From NCBI GenBank assembly GCA_018654845.1, contig JABIKU010000018.1, positions 1 through 40,896 on the forward strand: DNA of 40,896 nucleotides, written 5' to 3'. Under the pieces are notes generated by a model, which saw only the letters and a program-made list of their open reading frames with translations, searched no databases and had not been told where the DNA came from. The position numbers and the translations under genes were made by a program. Shown here piece by piece: positions 33,794 through 40,896 of the stretch; positions within the stretch are counted from its first letter, which is position 1; each line of letters begins with the position of its first letter. The DNA comes from Methanobacteriota archaeon (lineage in GTDB: Archaea; Thermoplasmatota; Poseidoniia; Poseidoniales; Thalassarchaeaceae).

Positions 33794-34435
33794 TCAAATG
33801 AATGGGTGTAGAAGAAATAATATTGTTAGCGGAACGAGAATCATCGTTGCGTTATCATCAATCCATTTCACTCGAGGCAATTCACCAAGAACGGTGAATG
33901 GCGCTAAAATTAGTGCTATCCAAAGAGGTGTTCCCAACCAAAAAGAACTACCAATCCAAATAATAAATGAAACAATGAGTCCCCCAATTATTGCTGCTTG
34001 AATTCCTTGTTTATTACGTTTAATTTCGCCCATTACCGGGTCGACAAATGTCAGCCCCCAAATCATCGGAGCCCCATATAATCCTGACTTCATTCCACTT
34101 CCTTCTTGTGGAGTAATAAGCAAAGCGAGACACACAGCAAATGCACCCCATGCTAATGCTGAAATTTGTGTTGCTTCGTATTCTCGCTGGCCAATAATAA
34201 TAATTCCAAATTTTAATCTAATCGCTTCTAGTGATAATATAGAGAAACAAATTAATATTACCAATTGAGTTGGAGAAATAGAAATTATACTAGAAATTTC
34301 TTCACCTTTTGTGTAATAGAGAACTGGAATTACAGCCATGCTAATATGAAGGAGGCGGCGGAAAAAGTGACCCCCCGCCCCACCAACAGAATGGTTCACA
34401 TGATCTATATCAACCGGAATTTCTTCATTATTCAT
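33794..34435 (-). CDS. Membrane kinase, dolichol kinase/DGK1-like
   Basis: This 213-residue protein has about six membrane helices. The start FFRRLLHISMAVIPVLYY and the late RVKWIDDNATMILVPL match the ends of the CTP-dependent dolichol/phytol/diacylglycerol kinase family, whose DN motif lies near the C-terminus. It may phosphorylate an isoprenoid alcohol or lipid. The exact substrate cannot be told. It follows meaB after 12 bases on the same strand. Confidence 0.65.
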   Translation of the reverse strand: MNNEEIPVDIDHVNHSVGGAGGHFFRRLLHISMAVIPVLYYTKGEEISSIISISPTQLVILICFSILSLEAIRLKFGIIIIGQREYEATQISALAWGAFAVCLALLITPQEGSGMKSGLYGAPMIWGLTFVDPVMGEIKRNKQGIQAAIIGGLIVSFIIWIGSSFWLGTPLWIALILAPFTVLGELPRVKWIDDNATMILVPLTILFLLHPFI

Positions 34436-34447
34436 CTGTTATCCATC

Positions 34448-35314
34448 CTAATTAGTGGGTCGACTAATTTGCTCGAGTGCTTCATCAAGTGTGATTGTTC
34501 CGGCTGAAAGTGCTTGGATAACCTCATTGAATTGAGGATGAGAAATAAGCCTAGAATCCCAGGCAGATAGTAATCTCTCCCTAAATCGAATAGTGTCTCG
34601 ATTGGAATTTGGATCTATCTGCTCAATAGAATTCACTAATTCAGTAACACCATCCCCTAAATGAGCAGATACAAGGCAAACCTCAATGGCTGTTTCAGTA
34701 GCCAATGTTAGTGAGTTTCGTAACGAATCAGCTGCTAATTGTGCACTCGGTAAATCAGATTTATTTATCGCGATAATGTCTGCTAACTCAATTATTCCAG
34801 CTTTTTCTGCCTGAATAATATCACCTCGATCGGGTCCTTCGACCAGCAATACTCTATCGGCAAATGCAACTATTCTAATCTCTGATTGGCCACTGCCAAC
34901 AGTTTCAATGATTATTCTAGTCCATCCACATTGACTTAACAAAGATATCATCGGTGCTAGGAAAGATGTTAATCCACCAGGATGATTTCTTGTCGCAAGT
35001 GAACGAACAAAAACTAAATCATTTGCATCACTAATCGCCATTCTCATTCGATCACCAAGCAGAGCTCCACCACTTTTTGGAGATGAAGGGTCTACTGCGA
35101 GTACTGCGACTTTCTCACCACGACTTATCCATTCAACAATCATCTTTCCAATTAGAGTAGATTTTCCAACACCGGGTGGTCCGGTCACACCTAATGTCCA
35201 TGCACCAAAATTATCAGTTGGAATACTTTTTCCAGATTCAATTATTGTCAGTAATTTAGACAGACTTCTTCGGTCACCACCTATTGCACTGGAAATTAAT
35301 TCTTCGACATTCAC
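34448..35314 (-). CDS. meaB: MeaB-family GTPase for methylmalonyl-CoA mutase
   Basis: MeaB protects and reloads the B12-dependent methylmalonyl-CoA mutase. Motifs: P-loop GPPGVGKST, AVDPSSPKSGGALLGDRMRM, RSLATRNHPGG, ETVGSGQSE and NKSD for guanine recognition. GTG 35314 gives a four-base GTGA overlap with the mutase subunit gene and about 288 residues. The longer GTG 35326 start is possible. The family is often near 330 residues, so it is slightly short at the N-terminus. The adjacent mutase gene confirms its role. Confidence 0.93.
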   Translation of the reverse strand: MNVEELISSAIGGDRRSLSKLLTIIESGKSIPTDNFGAWTLGVTGPPGVGKSTLIGKMIVEWISRGEKVAVLAVDPSSPKSGGALLGDRMRMAISDANDLVFVRSLATRNHPGGLTSFLAPMISLLSQCGWTRIIIETVGSGQSEIRIVAFADRVLLVEGPDRGDIIQAEKAGIIELADIIAINKSDLPSAQLAADSLRNSLTLATETAIEVCLVSAHLGDGVTELVNSIEQIDPNSNRDTIRFRERLLSAWDSRLISHPQFNEVIQALSAGTITLDEALEQISRPTN

Positions 35315-35754
35315 TGCCAATGCCACCCAAGTTCTTCGCCAACTCCAATAGGTTCGCCATTTACTTTTCTCAAACTTACTTCTTCCAAAAAATTAATTAT
35401 TTCCTTGGTTTGAGTTCCTGGGCCAAATATTGCCCTCAGACCTTGAGAAAACAATTCCTCACGATCATATTCGGGAATTATTCCTCCAGCGAAGATGATT
35501 ACATCGTTCATTCCTTCGCTGCGTAATAACTTACAAATTTTTGGAATTAATACATCGTGTGCACCTGATAATGTGGATAGCCCTAAACCAACTGCATCTT
35601 CATCTAACACTGTACGAACAATTTCAGTAGGTGTTCGACGCAGACCAGTGTAAATCACCTCGTGACCTGCGTCTCGCAAAGCCCTAGCGATTACTTTCGC
35701 CCCTCTATCATGGCCATCTAAGCCGGGCTTGGCAATGACAATTCGCATCCCCAT
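35311..35754 (-). CDS. Methylmalonyl-CoA mutase, B12-binding subunit
   Basis: This 147-residue cobalamin-binding domain occurs as a free subunit, as in many archaea. The DxHxxG motif is LDGHDRG, with His15 as the lower cobalt ligand. LGLSTLSGAH and FAGGIIPEYD are the other B12-contact loops. The catalytic large subunit is not in the window. It overlaps meaB by four bases and diverges from pccB, placing two steps of propionyl-CoA metabolism side by side. Confidence 0.95.
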   Translation of the reverse strand: MGMRIVIAKPGLDGHDRGAKVIARALRDAGHEVIYTGLRRTPTEIVRTVLDEDAVGLGLSTLSGAHDVLIPKICKLLRSEGMNDVIIFAGGIIPEYDREELFSQGLRAIFGPGTQTKEIINFLEEVSLRKVNGEPIGVGEELGWHWQ

Positions 35755-35757
35755 CGT

Positions 35758-35810
35758 AATTCAATCGGATAGGTAGGACAATTTCAATCAACCGATTAAG
35801 GAATTGAATT
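35758..35810. repeat. Imperfect inverted repeat in the mutase/pccB divergent region
   Basis: AATTCAATCGG at 35758-35768 is matched by CCGATT (35792-35797) and ATTGAATT (35803-35810) in reverse complement, interrupted by five bases. It lies in the 157-base region between two divergent metabolic operons. It may be regulatory. Confidence 0.3.
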
Positions 35811-35911
35811 CATCATCAAAGGATGAAGAAAATTACTATTCGACTAAAGATTTTGAAGATTGATGTTGGGCAATGCTCATGAGTCCTCTTCTTCCATTAG
35901 TAAAATAGAAC

Positions 35912-37465
35912 ATGTCTGGAGTCGAGGATCGTATCGAGGATTTGCGACAAAGAAAGGCGCAAGCAGAAGCCGGGGGTGGACAAAATAGAATCGCTGTTCA
36001 GCATAAAAAAGGCAAATTGACAGCTCGTGAAAGGATTGAGCACTTACTAGATGAAGATTCCTTTATGGAAGTAGATAGCCTTGTCGAACATCGTTGTCGA
36101 GATTTTGAAATGGACAGAAATGTAATTCCAGGAGATGGAGTTGTCTGCGGCCATGGGACTATTGGTGGTAGAACAGTGTACTGTTTCGCACAAGATTTTA
36201 CAGTATATGGTGGTTCTCTTGGAGAAATGCATGGATTAAAAATTTGTAAAATTCTCGATATGGCTCTGAAGACAGGAGCTCCTGTGATTGGTTTGAATGA
36301 TAGCGGCGGTGCTCGAATTCAAGAAGGCGTCGCAAGTTTAGGATCTTATGCTGAAATATTCTTTAGAAATGTTCGTGCAAGTGGTGTAATTCCTCAAATT
36401 TCAGTCATTATGGGACCATGTGCTGGTGGTGCGGTCTATTCACCAGCCATCACCGATTTTGTCGTAATGGTTGATAAAACCGCTCATATGTTTATCACCG
36501 GTCCAGAAGTTATCAAAACTGTCACAAATGAAGATGTATCATTTGAAGAATTGGGTGGTGCAGGAACCCATGCTAGCCGATCAGGAGTGACTCACTTCAC
36601 CGCTGAAAGTGATGAAGATGCATTGACGATAACTAGAGATTTAATTGCATTATTACCTTCAAACAATTTAGAAAAACCTCCAACAAAATCCACTTCGGAT
36701 CCACTAGATCGTATTTGTGATGAATTGACAGAGTTGATTCCAGATAACCCATCTCATCCTTACGATATTCTCGATGTAATAGAATCAGTCCTTGATGATG
36801 GAGCTTTTTTAGAAGTACAAGCTGAATTTGCTCAAAATATCATAGTAGGTTATGGCCGACTTGGCGGTCATACCGTCGGTGTCGTTGGAAATCAACCAAA
36901 AATTTTAGCGGGCTGTTTGGACATCGATGCTTCGGTAAAAGCAGCCCGTTTCGTTAGATTTTGTGATGCGTTCAATATTCCAATAATCACTTTAGTCGAT
37001 GTCCCAGGTTTCTTGCCCGGTGCAAATCAAGAGTGGGGCGGTATTATCAGGCACGGTGCCAAATTACTCTACGCCTATGCTGAAGCTACAGTTCCAAAAA
37101 TAACTGTAATTACCCGTAAAGCATACGGAGGGGCTTACGATGTTATGTCTTCTAAACATATACGCGGAGATTACAACATTGCTTGGCCAACAGCCCAATT
37201 AGCAGTGATGGGTGCCGATGGCGCAGTACAAATTATACATCGCCGACGAATAAATAGTGCTGGAAATCCTGAACAAGAACGTGAACGCCTCGTCGATGAT
37301 TATAACAACACATTTGCTAATCCATATCAAGCAGCAGCACTCGGCTACATCGACGATGTCATACAACCAAATCAAACTAGAACTGTTCTTATTCGTGCCT
37401 TGGGCGCCTTACTTGAAAAAGAAGAAATTAGGCCTGCTCGTAAACATGGAAATATTCCCCTCTGA
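35912..37465 (+). CDS. pccB: Acyl-CoA (propionyl-CoA) carboxylase carboxyltransferase subunit
   Basis: This 517-residue subunit moves the carboxyl group from biotin to propionyl-CoA or a related acyl-CoA. Oxyanion-hole motifs are present: [12 protein letters not shown] and [11 protein letters not shown] in the first half, and [15 protein letters not shown] in the second. The Asp in AYDVM is the residue linked to propionyl-CoA preference in Streptomyces PccB. It is complete. No ribosome-binding site is clear before the ATG. A small subunit and a biotin carrier follow. The biotin carboxylase subunit must be elsewhere. Confidence 0.95.
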   Translation: MSGVEDRIEDLRQRKAQAEAGGGQNRIAVQHKKGKLTARERIEHLLDEDSFMEVDSLVEHRCRDFEMDRNVIPGDGVVCGHGTIGGRTVYCFAQDFTVYGGSLGEMHGLKICKILDMALKTGAPVIGLNDSGGARIQEGVASLGSYAEIFFRNVRASGVIPQISVIMGPCAGGAVYSPAITDFVVMVDKTAHMFITGPEVIKTVTNEDVSFEELGGAGTHASRSGVTHFTAESDEDALTITRDLIALLPSNNLEKPPTKSTSDPLDRICDELTELIPDNPSHPYDILDVIESVLDDGAFLEVQAEFAQNIIVGYGRLGGHTVGVVGNQPKILAGCLDIDASVKAARFVRFCDAFNIPIITLVDVPGFLPGANQEWGGIIRHGAKLLYAYAEATVPKITVITRKAYGGAYDVMSSKHIRGDYNIAWPTAQLAVMGADGAVQIIHRRRINSAGNPEQERERLVDDYNNTFANPYQAAALGYIDDVIQPNQTRTVLIRALGALLEKEEIRPARKHGNIPL

Positions 37466-37474
37466 GTTGAAATT

Positions 37475-37675
37475 ATGGCATCAACGAATAACAGAAGTGA
37501 AAAATTACGTGCAGTAGCAATTGCTGCTATAATATTACATACAAAAGAAGGAAAATCACTAGAGCCTACCAAACACCGACAAGGGGGTTCAGATTGGGCA
37601 AAGGATCATCGTCGAAATTTAATCGGAAGACGAACCCTATCCAGAGCACGTTCTCGAAGGAGTACTACGAGGTGA
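37475..37675 (+). CDS. Small carboxylase-associated protein (PccX/OadG-like)
   Basis: This 66-residue basic protein has a hydrophobic alanine/isoleucine helix (VAIAAIILHT) followed by a conserved-looking W-x(9)-GRR region (DWAKDHRRNLIGRR). Small subunits with such helix-plus-Trp/Arg layouts sit between the carboxyltransferase and biotin subunits in archaeal and bacterial carboxylases. Haloferax PccX is an example. It lies nine bases after pccB and four before the carrier gene. Assignment rests mainly on position. Confidence 0.75.
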   Translation: MASTNNRSEKLRAVAIAAIILHTKEGKSLEPTKHRQGGSDWAKDHRRNLIGRRTLSRARSRRSTTR

Positions 37676-37679
37676 TTTC

Positions 37680-38087
37680 ATGCCAATAAAACGTAAAATC
37701 ACTGTTGATGGAGAAAAATTTGAGGTGGATCTCGAACGTCAAGGTGATGAATGGCTCGTTGTTGTCGAAGGAAAAGAATTCCGAATTAATATTGACGGGG
37801 TTCATTCTAATGTTGGACAAACTCGTCAAAGAGGGGGTAAAAAGAGAAAAATGTCTGGAACAATTTCTTCCTCAATCCCTGGAAAAATTATTTCATTACA
37901 CGCTTCGATTGGCGATATGGTTGAAGAAGGAGATGTAATAATAATCCTCGAAGCAATGAAAATGCAAAATGAAATCCAAGCACCATTATCCGGTAAAATA
38001 ATTGAAATAAATTGCCAATCAGGAGAAAGTGTTGAAGCAAATATGCCATTATTGGTCATAGAGCCTATTGTAAATTCAGAAAATTAG
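37680..38087 (+). CDS. Biotin carboxyl carrier protein
   Basis: The 135-residue carrier has a biotinyl domain at about 58-130, with EAMKM and biotin-accepting Lys94. PGKI begins the domain. An N-terminal region of about 50 residues (DGEKFEVDLERQGDEWLVVV) resembles the linker/contact domain in propionyl-CoA carboxylases. It would be biotinylated by the ligase half of the fusion at 19980-21368. The start follows GAGGTGATTTC. Confidence 0.95.
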   Translation: MPIKRKITVDGEKFEVDLERQGDEWLVVVEGKEFRINIDGVHSNVGQTRQRGGKKRKMSGTISSSIPGKIISLHASIGDMVEEGDVIIILEAMKMQNEIQAPLSGKIIEINCQSGESVEANMPLLVIEPIVNSEN

Positions 38088-38114
38088 TAAATTAAAATAA
38101 AGAAAGGTATTGTT

Positions 38115-38345
38115 ATGGTGGAATGCGACTACGAAGATTGCTCTGACAAGGGAGTCAAAATAAGCCGATTATCGCCTGAAGGATTTTTGGTCGCGACTGG
38201 AAACAAAGCCTATTCATTTAGGGAAGCATACCGAAGGTTCCACTATTGTAATGAACATCATTCTCAACTAATGGCAACTGTTTGGAACCGAGTTCGTCAG
38301 AGTGATGATAAGGATGATGACCACGTGGCTCCGACAGCCATTTGA
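38115..38345 (+). CDS. Small Cys/His protein, probable zinc-binding
   Basis: This 76-residue protein has CDYEDC near the start (Cys4, Cys9) and HYCNEHH near the middle (Cys45, His48 or 49). The pairs C-x4-C and C-x2-H could form one zinc site in a treble-clef-like fold. An acidic tail follows. GAAAGG lies upstream of the ATG. The function is unknown. It follows the carboxylase genes and precedes thrC. Confidence 0.75.
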   Translation: MVECDYEDCSDKGVKISRLSPEGFLVATGNKAYSFREAYRRFHYCNEHHSQLMATVWNRVRQSDDKDDDHVAPTAI

Positions 38346-38384
38346 GTAGGATGATTCATTGACTTCACAGTATACAGACCAGTT

Positions 38385-39611
38385 ATGACGGCCACATATG
38401 TCAGCAAGTTAGAATGCGCTTATACCGGCGAAGAAGTAGAGAAAAACATCCCTCAAACTCTTTCACCTGCCGGAAAACCAATATTAGTAAAGTATGATTT
38501 AGAAGCGATTGGAAATAATATCTCTCGCTTGGATATTGAAAATTCCGAAGACCCAGGATTTTGGCGCTATGCACCGCTTTTACCAGTATCAAAGGCAGAG
38601 AATAGAGTGTCATTAGGGGAGGTAATCACCCCACTAATTACACTCAAAAATTCTGTTAAAGATTTAGATTCTTTGCCTGGAGTGGTCGTCGTCAAAGACG
38701 AATCTAGGTTACCCACTGGTTCATTCAAAGCTCGTGGATTAGCTCTTGCAGTTTCGATGGCAAAGGAGTTTGGGTTCGATCATTTATCAATTCCAACAAA
38801 TGGAAATGCTGGCTCTGCACTCGCCGCTTATGCCGCTCGTGCTGGAATGAAGAGCACAATTTTATGTCCAGATGATACACCTGAAATCAACACTTCAGAA
38901 ACTCTCACTCAAGGTGGAGATACATATCTTGTCAATGGATTGATTGGAGATTGTGGAAAAATTATTGGCGAAGGAAAAGAGAAGTTAGGTTGGTTTGCAG
39001 TTTCGACATTGAAAGAACCTTATCGTATTGAAGGGAAAAAAACAATGGGTTTAGAATTAGCAGAACAGTTAGGTTGGAATTTACCAGATGTGATATTCTA
39101 TCCAACAGGAGGAGGTACAGGCCTGATTGGAATGTGGAAAGCATTTCATGAATTAAAAGAATTAGGTTGGATAGACTGTAAATTCCCAAAGATGGTTGCT
39201 GTTCAATCAACCGGATGTGCTCCGATTGTCAAAGCCTGGGAAGATGGTGTTGAACATGCTGAGTTCTGGGAAAATGCAGATACTGAAGCAGCTGGAATTA
39301 GAGTCCCTTCAGCTATCGGTGATTTTTTGATTATTCGAGCGATTAAGGAATCTAACGGATTCGCAATTGCCATAGATGACGAGGATATTATAGCGGCTCG
39401 TAATAAAATCGGTAGAGAAGATGGATTATTGATGTGCCCTGAAGGTGCTGCAACTTTTGCTGCATACGAACAATCATTGAAATTAGGATTAGTAAAAAAG
39501 GAGGATAATGTAATTTTATTCAACACAGCTACAGGATTAAAATATCCATTACCAAAAGTAACGAAAACTATCGATAAGAATAATAAATTTAATGAAGAAA
39601 ATTTCAGATAA
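38385..39611 (+). CDS. thrC: Threonine synthase
   Basis: This PLP enzyme converts O-phosphohomoserine to threonine. PLP lysine is Lys115 in LPTGSFKARG. The phosphate-binding loop region (IPTNGNAGSALAAYAARAG) and GGGTGLIGMWKAF follow. The N-terminal CAYTGEEV part is like the archaeal/plant-type enzyme. Length is 408 residues, normal. Its 3' end overlaps the convergent aIF6 gene by eight bases. Confidence 0.9.
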   Translation: MTATYVSKLECAYTGEEVEKNIPQTLSPAGKPILVKYDLEAIGNNISRLDIENSEDPGFWRYAPLLPVSKAENRVSLGEVITPLITLKNSVKDLDSLPGVVVVKDESRLPTGSFKARGLALAVSMAKEFGFDHLSIPTNGNAGSALAAYAARAGMKSTILCPDDTPEINTSETLTQGGDTYLVNGLIGDCGKIIGEGKEKLGWFAVSTLKEPYRIEGKKTMGLELAEQLGWNLPDVIFYPTGGGTGLIGMWKAFHELKELGWIDCKFPKMVAVQSTGCAPIVKAWEDGVEHAEFWENADTEAAGIRVPSAIGDFLIIRAIKESNGFAIAIDDEDIIAARNKIGREDGLLMCPEGAATFAAYEQSLKLGLVKKEDNVILFNTATGLKYPLPKVTKTIDKNNKFNEENFR

Positions 39612-40266
39612 GATAGAGGGCATCTTCAATTCTATTCAATTCGGGCCCTGTTGATCCAGAACCGACCAATGCATGAGTGTCATTTGTAACACAGGCAGCC
39701 CCAACATGTGGAGAGCCGAAGCAAACAGTTCCAACCATTACATCTACTTCCATAACTGACTGAATTTGTTCAACTTCATACGCAGTTATGTCTGGATGAG
39801 CGAGGATGCCTTTGTTATTGGCAACCATCAACGATCCAACTGTATCTTGTCCGGCAACACGGCTTCGAATTGCATTAACACCGAGTACTTCGCCGATTAA
39901 TTCAACACCAGGTCCTGGAATTGATTTACTTACTACTGCACCAAAGTCGTTACACTCAATAAGATTCCCTGCAGCATTTACTCCACTCTCTAATATGACT
40001 ACTTCTCCAAAGCTTGTGAGGGCATCCAAGTCTTCTTCTGTTGCGATGTCAGCGACTGCAATACCTTTCTTATTACCTCGAATTAAACTTCCAAGGAGAG
40101 CTGAACCACCAATAAACATTGGAGCCATTTCCAAATCAAAAGCTTGTTCAATTTCTTCGATTGCAGGCGCATCGAGAGATCTAGGATAAAATAGAGTGTT
40201 TCCAACCACGCTCAAGTATACACCAACTTGAGTGTGACCGAGAATATCACCTGTACTAATAGCCAT
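39604..40266 (-). CDS. eif6: Translation initiation factor aIF6
   Basis: aIF6 binds the large ribosomal subunit and prevents premature joining. The fivefold alpha/beta repeats are visible, with IGGSALLGSLIRGNKKGIAV and VGSLMVANNKGILAHP as two units and VGSGSTGPELNRIEDALYL at the end. Length is 220 residues, standard. It lies 75 bases downstream of 5S rRNA on the same strand, so it is next to rRNA genes. Confidence 0.95.
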   Translation of the reverse strand: MAISTGDILGHTQVGVYLSVVGNTLFYPRSLDAPAIEEIEQAFDLEMAPMFIGGSALLGSLIRGNKKGIAVADIATEEDLDALTSFGEVVILESGVNAAGNLIECNDFGAVVSKSIPGPGVELIGEVLGVNAIRSRVAGQDTVGSLMVANNKGILAHPDITAYEVEQIQSVMEVDVMVGTVCFGSPHVGAACVTNDTHALVGSGSTGPELNRIEDALYLI

Positions 40267-40340
40267 AATCTGTATCTCCGATAGTATGTATGGCTCCGCC
40301 TGCGATTAGTAATTATTTGTGTGCGGGGAGGTGAAAGAGA

Positions 40341-40465
40341 GTGTGGCACAACGACAAACGTTCCCGTGGGCTTTCGCACCACAGTACAGGAATTGACGCA
40401 GAAGGGCTTGACTTCCGGGTTCGAGATGGGACCGGGTAGAACCCCTTCGCTATGGCCGTGCACAA
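40341..40465 (-). rRNA. 5S ribosomal RNA
   Basis: The minus strand contains the conserved 5S core GGCCATAGCGAAGGGG and CCCGGTCCCATCTCGAACC followed by CCGGAAGTCAAGCCC. The ends pair (TGTGCACGG with the 3' TTGTGCCACA) with one bulge, giving a molecule of about 125 nucleotides. Ends are estimated to within a few bases. It follows 23S rRNA after about 90 bases. Confidence 0.92.
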
Positions 40466-40504
40466 CTCTCTTTCGAATATAATGGAATTGATATGCTCTG
40501 TTGG

Positions 40505-40528
40505 ACAGAGGCTCACAATGAGCCCTGT
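40505..40528 (-). other. Hairpin in the 23S-5S spacer
   Basis: ACAG-GGCTCA and TGAGCC-T-CTGT pair around a TTG loop, with one bulged T. It is a strong stem midway between 23S and 5S and a likely processing signal. The spacer holds no tRNA. Confidence 0.5.
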
Positions 40529-40552
40529 GCTAGTAAAGTGTGTATGAAAATT

Positions 40553-40896
40553 GATGATGCTCGGGGGGTTAGTGCAGCTGGGCTGAATACCTCGGGCGAA
40601 CCCTCGGTACTTACACCCGCTGTCTATCAAACTCGTCTTCTACGAGTCCCCTGAGATACCTCGTCTTTCGGATGACTTCGAGCTTAGATGCTTTCAGCTC
40701 TTATCCACTGGAGCGTGGCTACCCAGCATTGCCCTGCCGGACAACTGGTAAACTAGTGGCTCCGAGTCCTCGTTCCTCTCGTACTAAAGGACCCTTCCGA
40801 TCAGGTATCTTATACGCCTCAACCACAAAGCAACAAACCTGTCTCACGACGGTCTAAACCCATCTCACGATCCCCTTTAATGGGCGAACAACCCCA
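40553..40896 (-). rRNA. 23S ribosomal RNA, 3' end (partial)
   Basis: The minus strand shows domain VI, including the sarcin-ricin loop AGTACGAGAGGAACG (pairing with the universally conserved sequence) and the late CTGCACTAACC region. The gene runs out of the window at 40896. The 3' end near 40553 is estimated. G+C is well above the surrounding coding DNA, as expected for rRNA in an A+T-rich archaeon. Confidence 0.95.

Noticed and set aside
40212-40630. Minus-strand frames over the 5S rRNA and spacer
   Set aside because: The sequence is rRNA with conserved structure, not coding.
40672-40857. Plus-strand frame inside 23S rRNA
   Set aside because: The region is clearly rRNA on the minus strand, so the frame is spurious.
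1-40896. CRISPR arrays, insertion sequences, integrases, prophage genes
   Set aside because: No regularly spaced repeats, transposase-like frames or terminal repeats were seen on either strand.

Overview
The window reads as part of a compact, A+T-rich archaeal chromosome. Archaeal markers are an RNA polymerase operon with separate A' and A'' genes, subunit H, ribosomal protein L30e, initiation factor aIF6, TATA-like promoters and a GAGGTGA-type ribosome binding site before many genes. The unsplit RpoB, the aerobic-type Rieske/cytochrome b operon and the methylmalonyl-CoA genes suggest a Thermoplasmata-related marine lineage such as Marine Group II (Poseidoniia). That placement is inference. 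No mobile element, integrase or CRISPR array was seen, and nearly all DNA is coding.

Layout. 1-1.35 kb: a 7Fe-type ferredoxin and pdxS. 1.35-9.4 kb: a divergent cluster of four coiled-coil proteins (COG1340-like), two membrane proteins and a DtxR-type regulator, with a perfect inverted repeat between the two arms. 9.4-19.8 kb: tRNA-Lys, rpoH-rpoB-rpoA1-rpoA2-rpl30e and one unrecognised gene, all on the minus strand. 20-23 kb: a methyltransferase/biotin-ligase fusion, a possible RNase P subunit, an FtsZ-family gene and a TPR gene. 23.1-29.9 kb: a Rieske/cytochrome b operon ending in a very unusual fusion of the cytochrome b C-terminal part with an HdrD-like iron-sulfur module, followed by a ferredoxin and small membrane proteins. 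30-33.6 kb: Ogt, and an overlapping pair of an asparagine-synthase-like gene and gshA. 33.6-38.1 kb: a membrane lipid kinase-like gene, meaB and the B12 subunit of methylmalonyl-CoA mutase on the minus strand, diverging from pccB, a small subunit and a biotin carrier. 38.1-40.3 kb: a small Cys/His protein, threonine synthase and aIF6. 40.3-40.9 kb: 5S rRNA and the 3' end of 23S rRNA on the minus strand.

How the genes fit together. The biotin ligase half of the fusion would modify the carrier protein at 37.7 kb. That carrier, with PccB and a biotin carboxylase encoded elsewhere, would make methylmalonyl-CoA for the B12 mutase served by MeaB. The 23-29 kb operon looks like a respiratory complex that could link a cytoplasmic Fe-S module directly to the quinone pool and a Rieske protein.

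Most interesting observations: (1) the cytochrome b/HdrD fusion and its operon; (2) one N-terminal domain shared by two different RNA polymerase subunits, RpoA2 and RpoH; (3) a large Cys-containing insertion in RpoA1; (4) the divergent coiled-coil cluster; (5) the methyltransferase/biotin-ligase fusion; (6) an asparagine-synthase-like protein with a changed catalytic position, paired with GshA.
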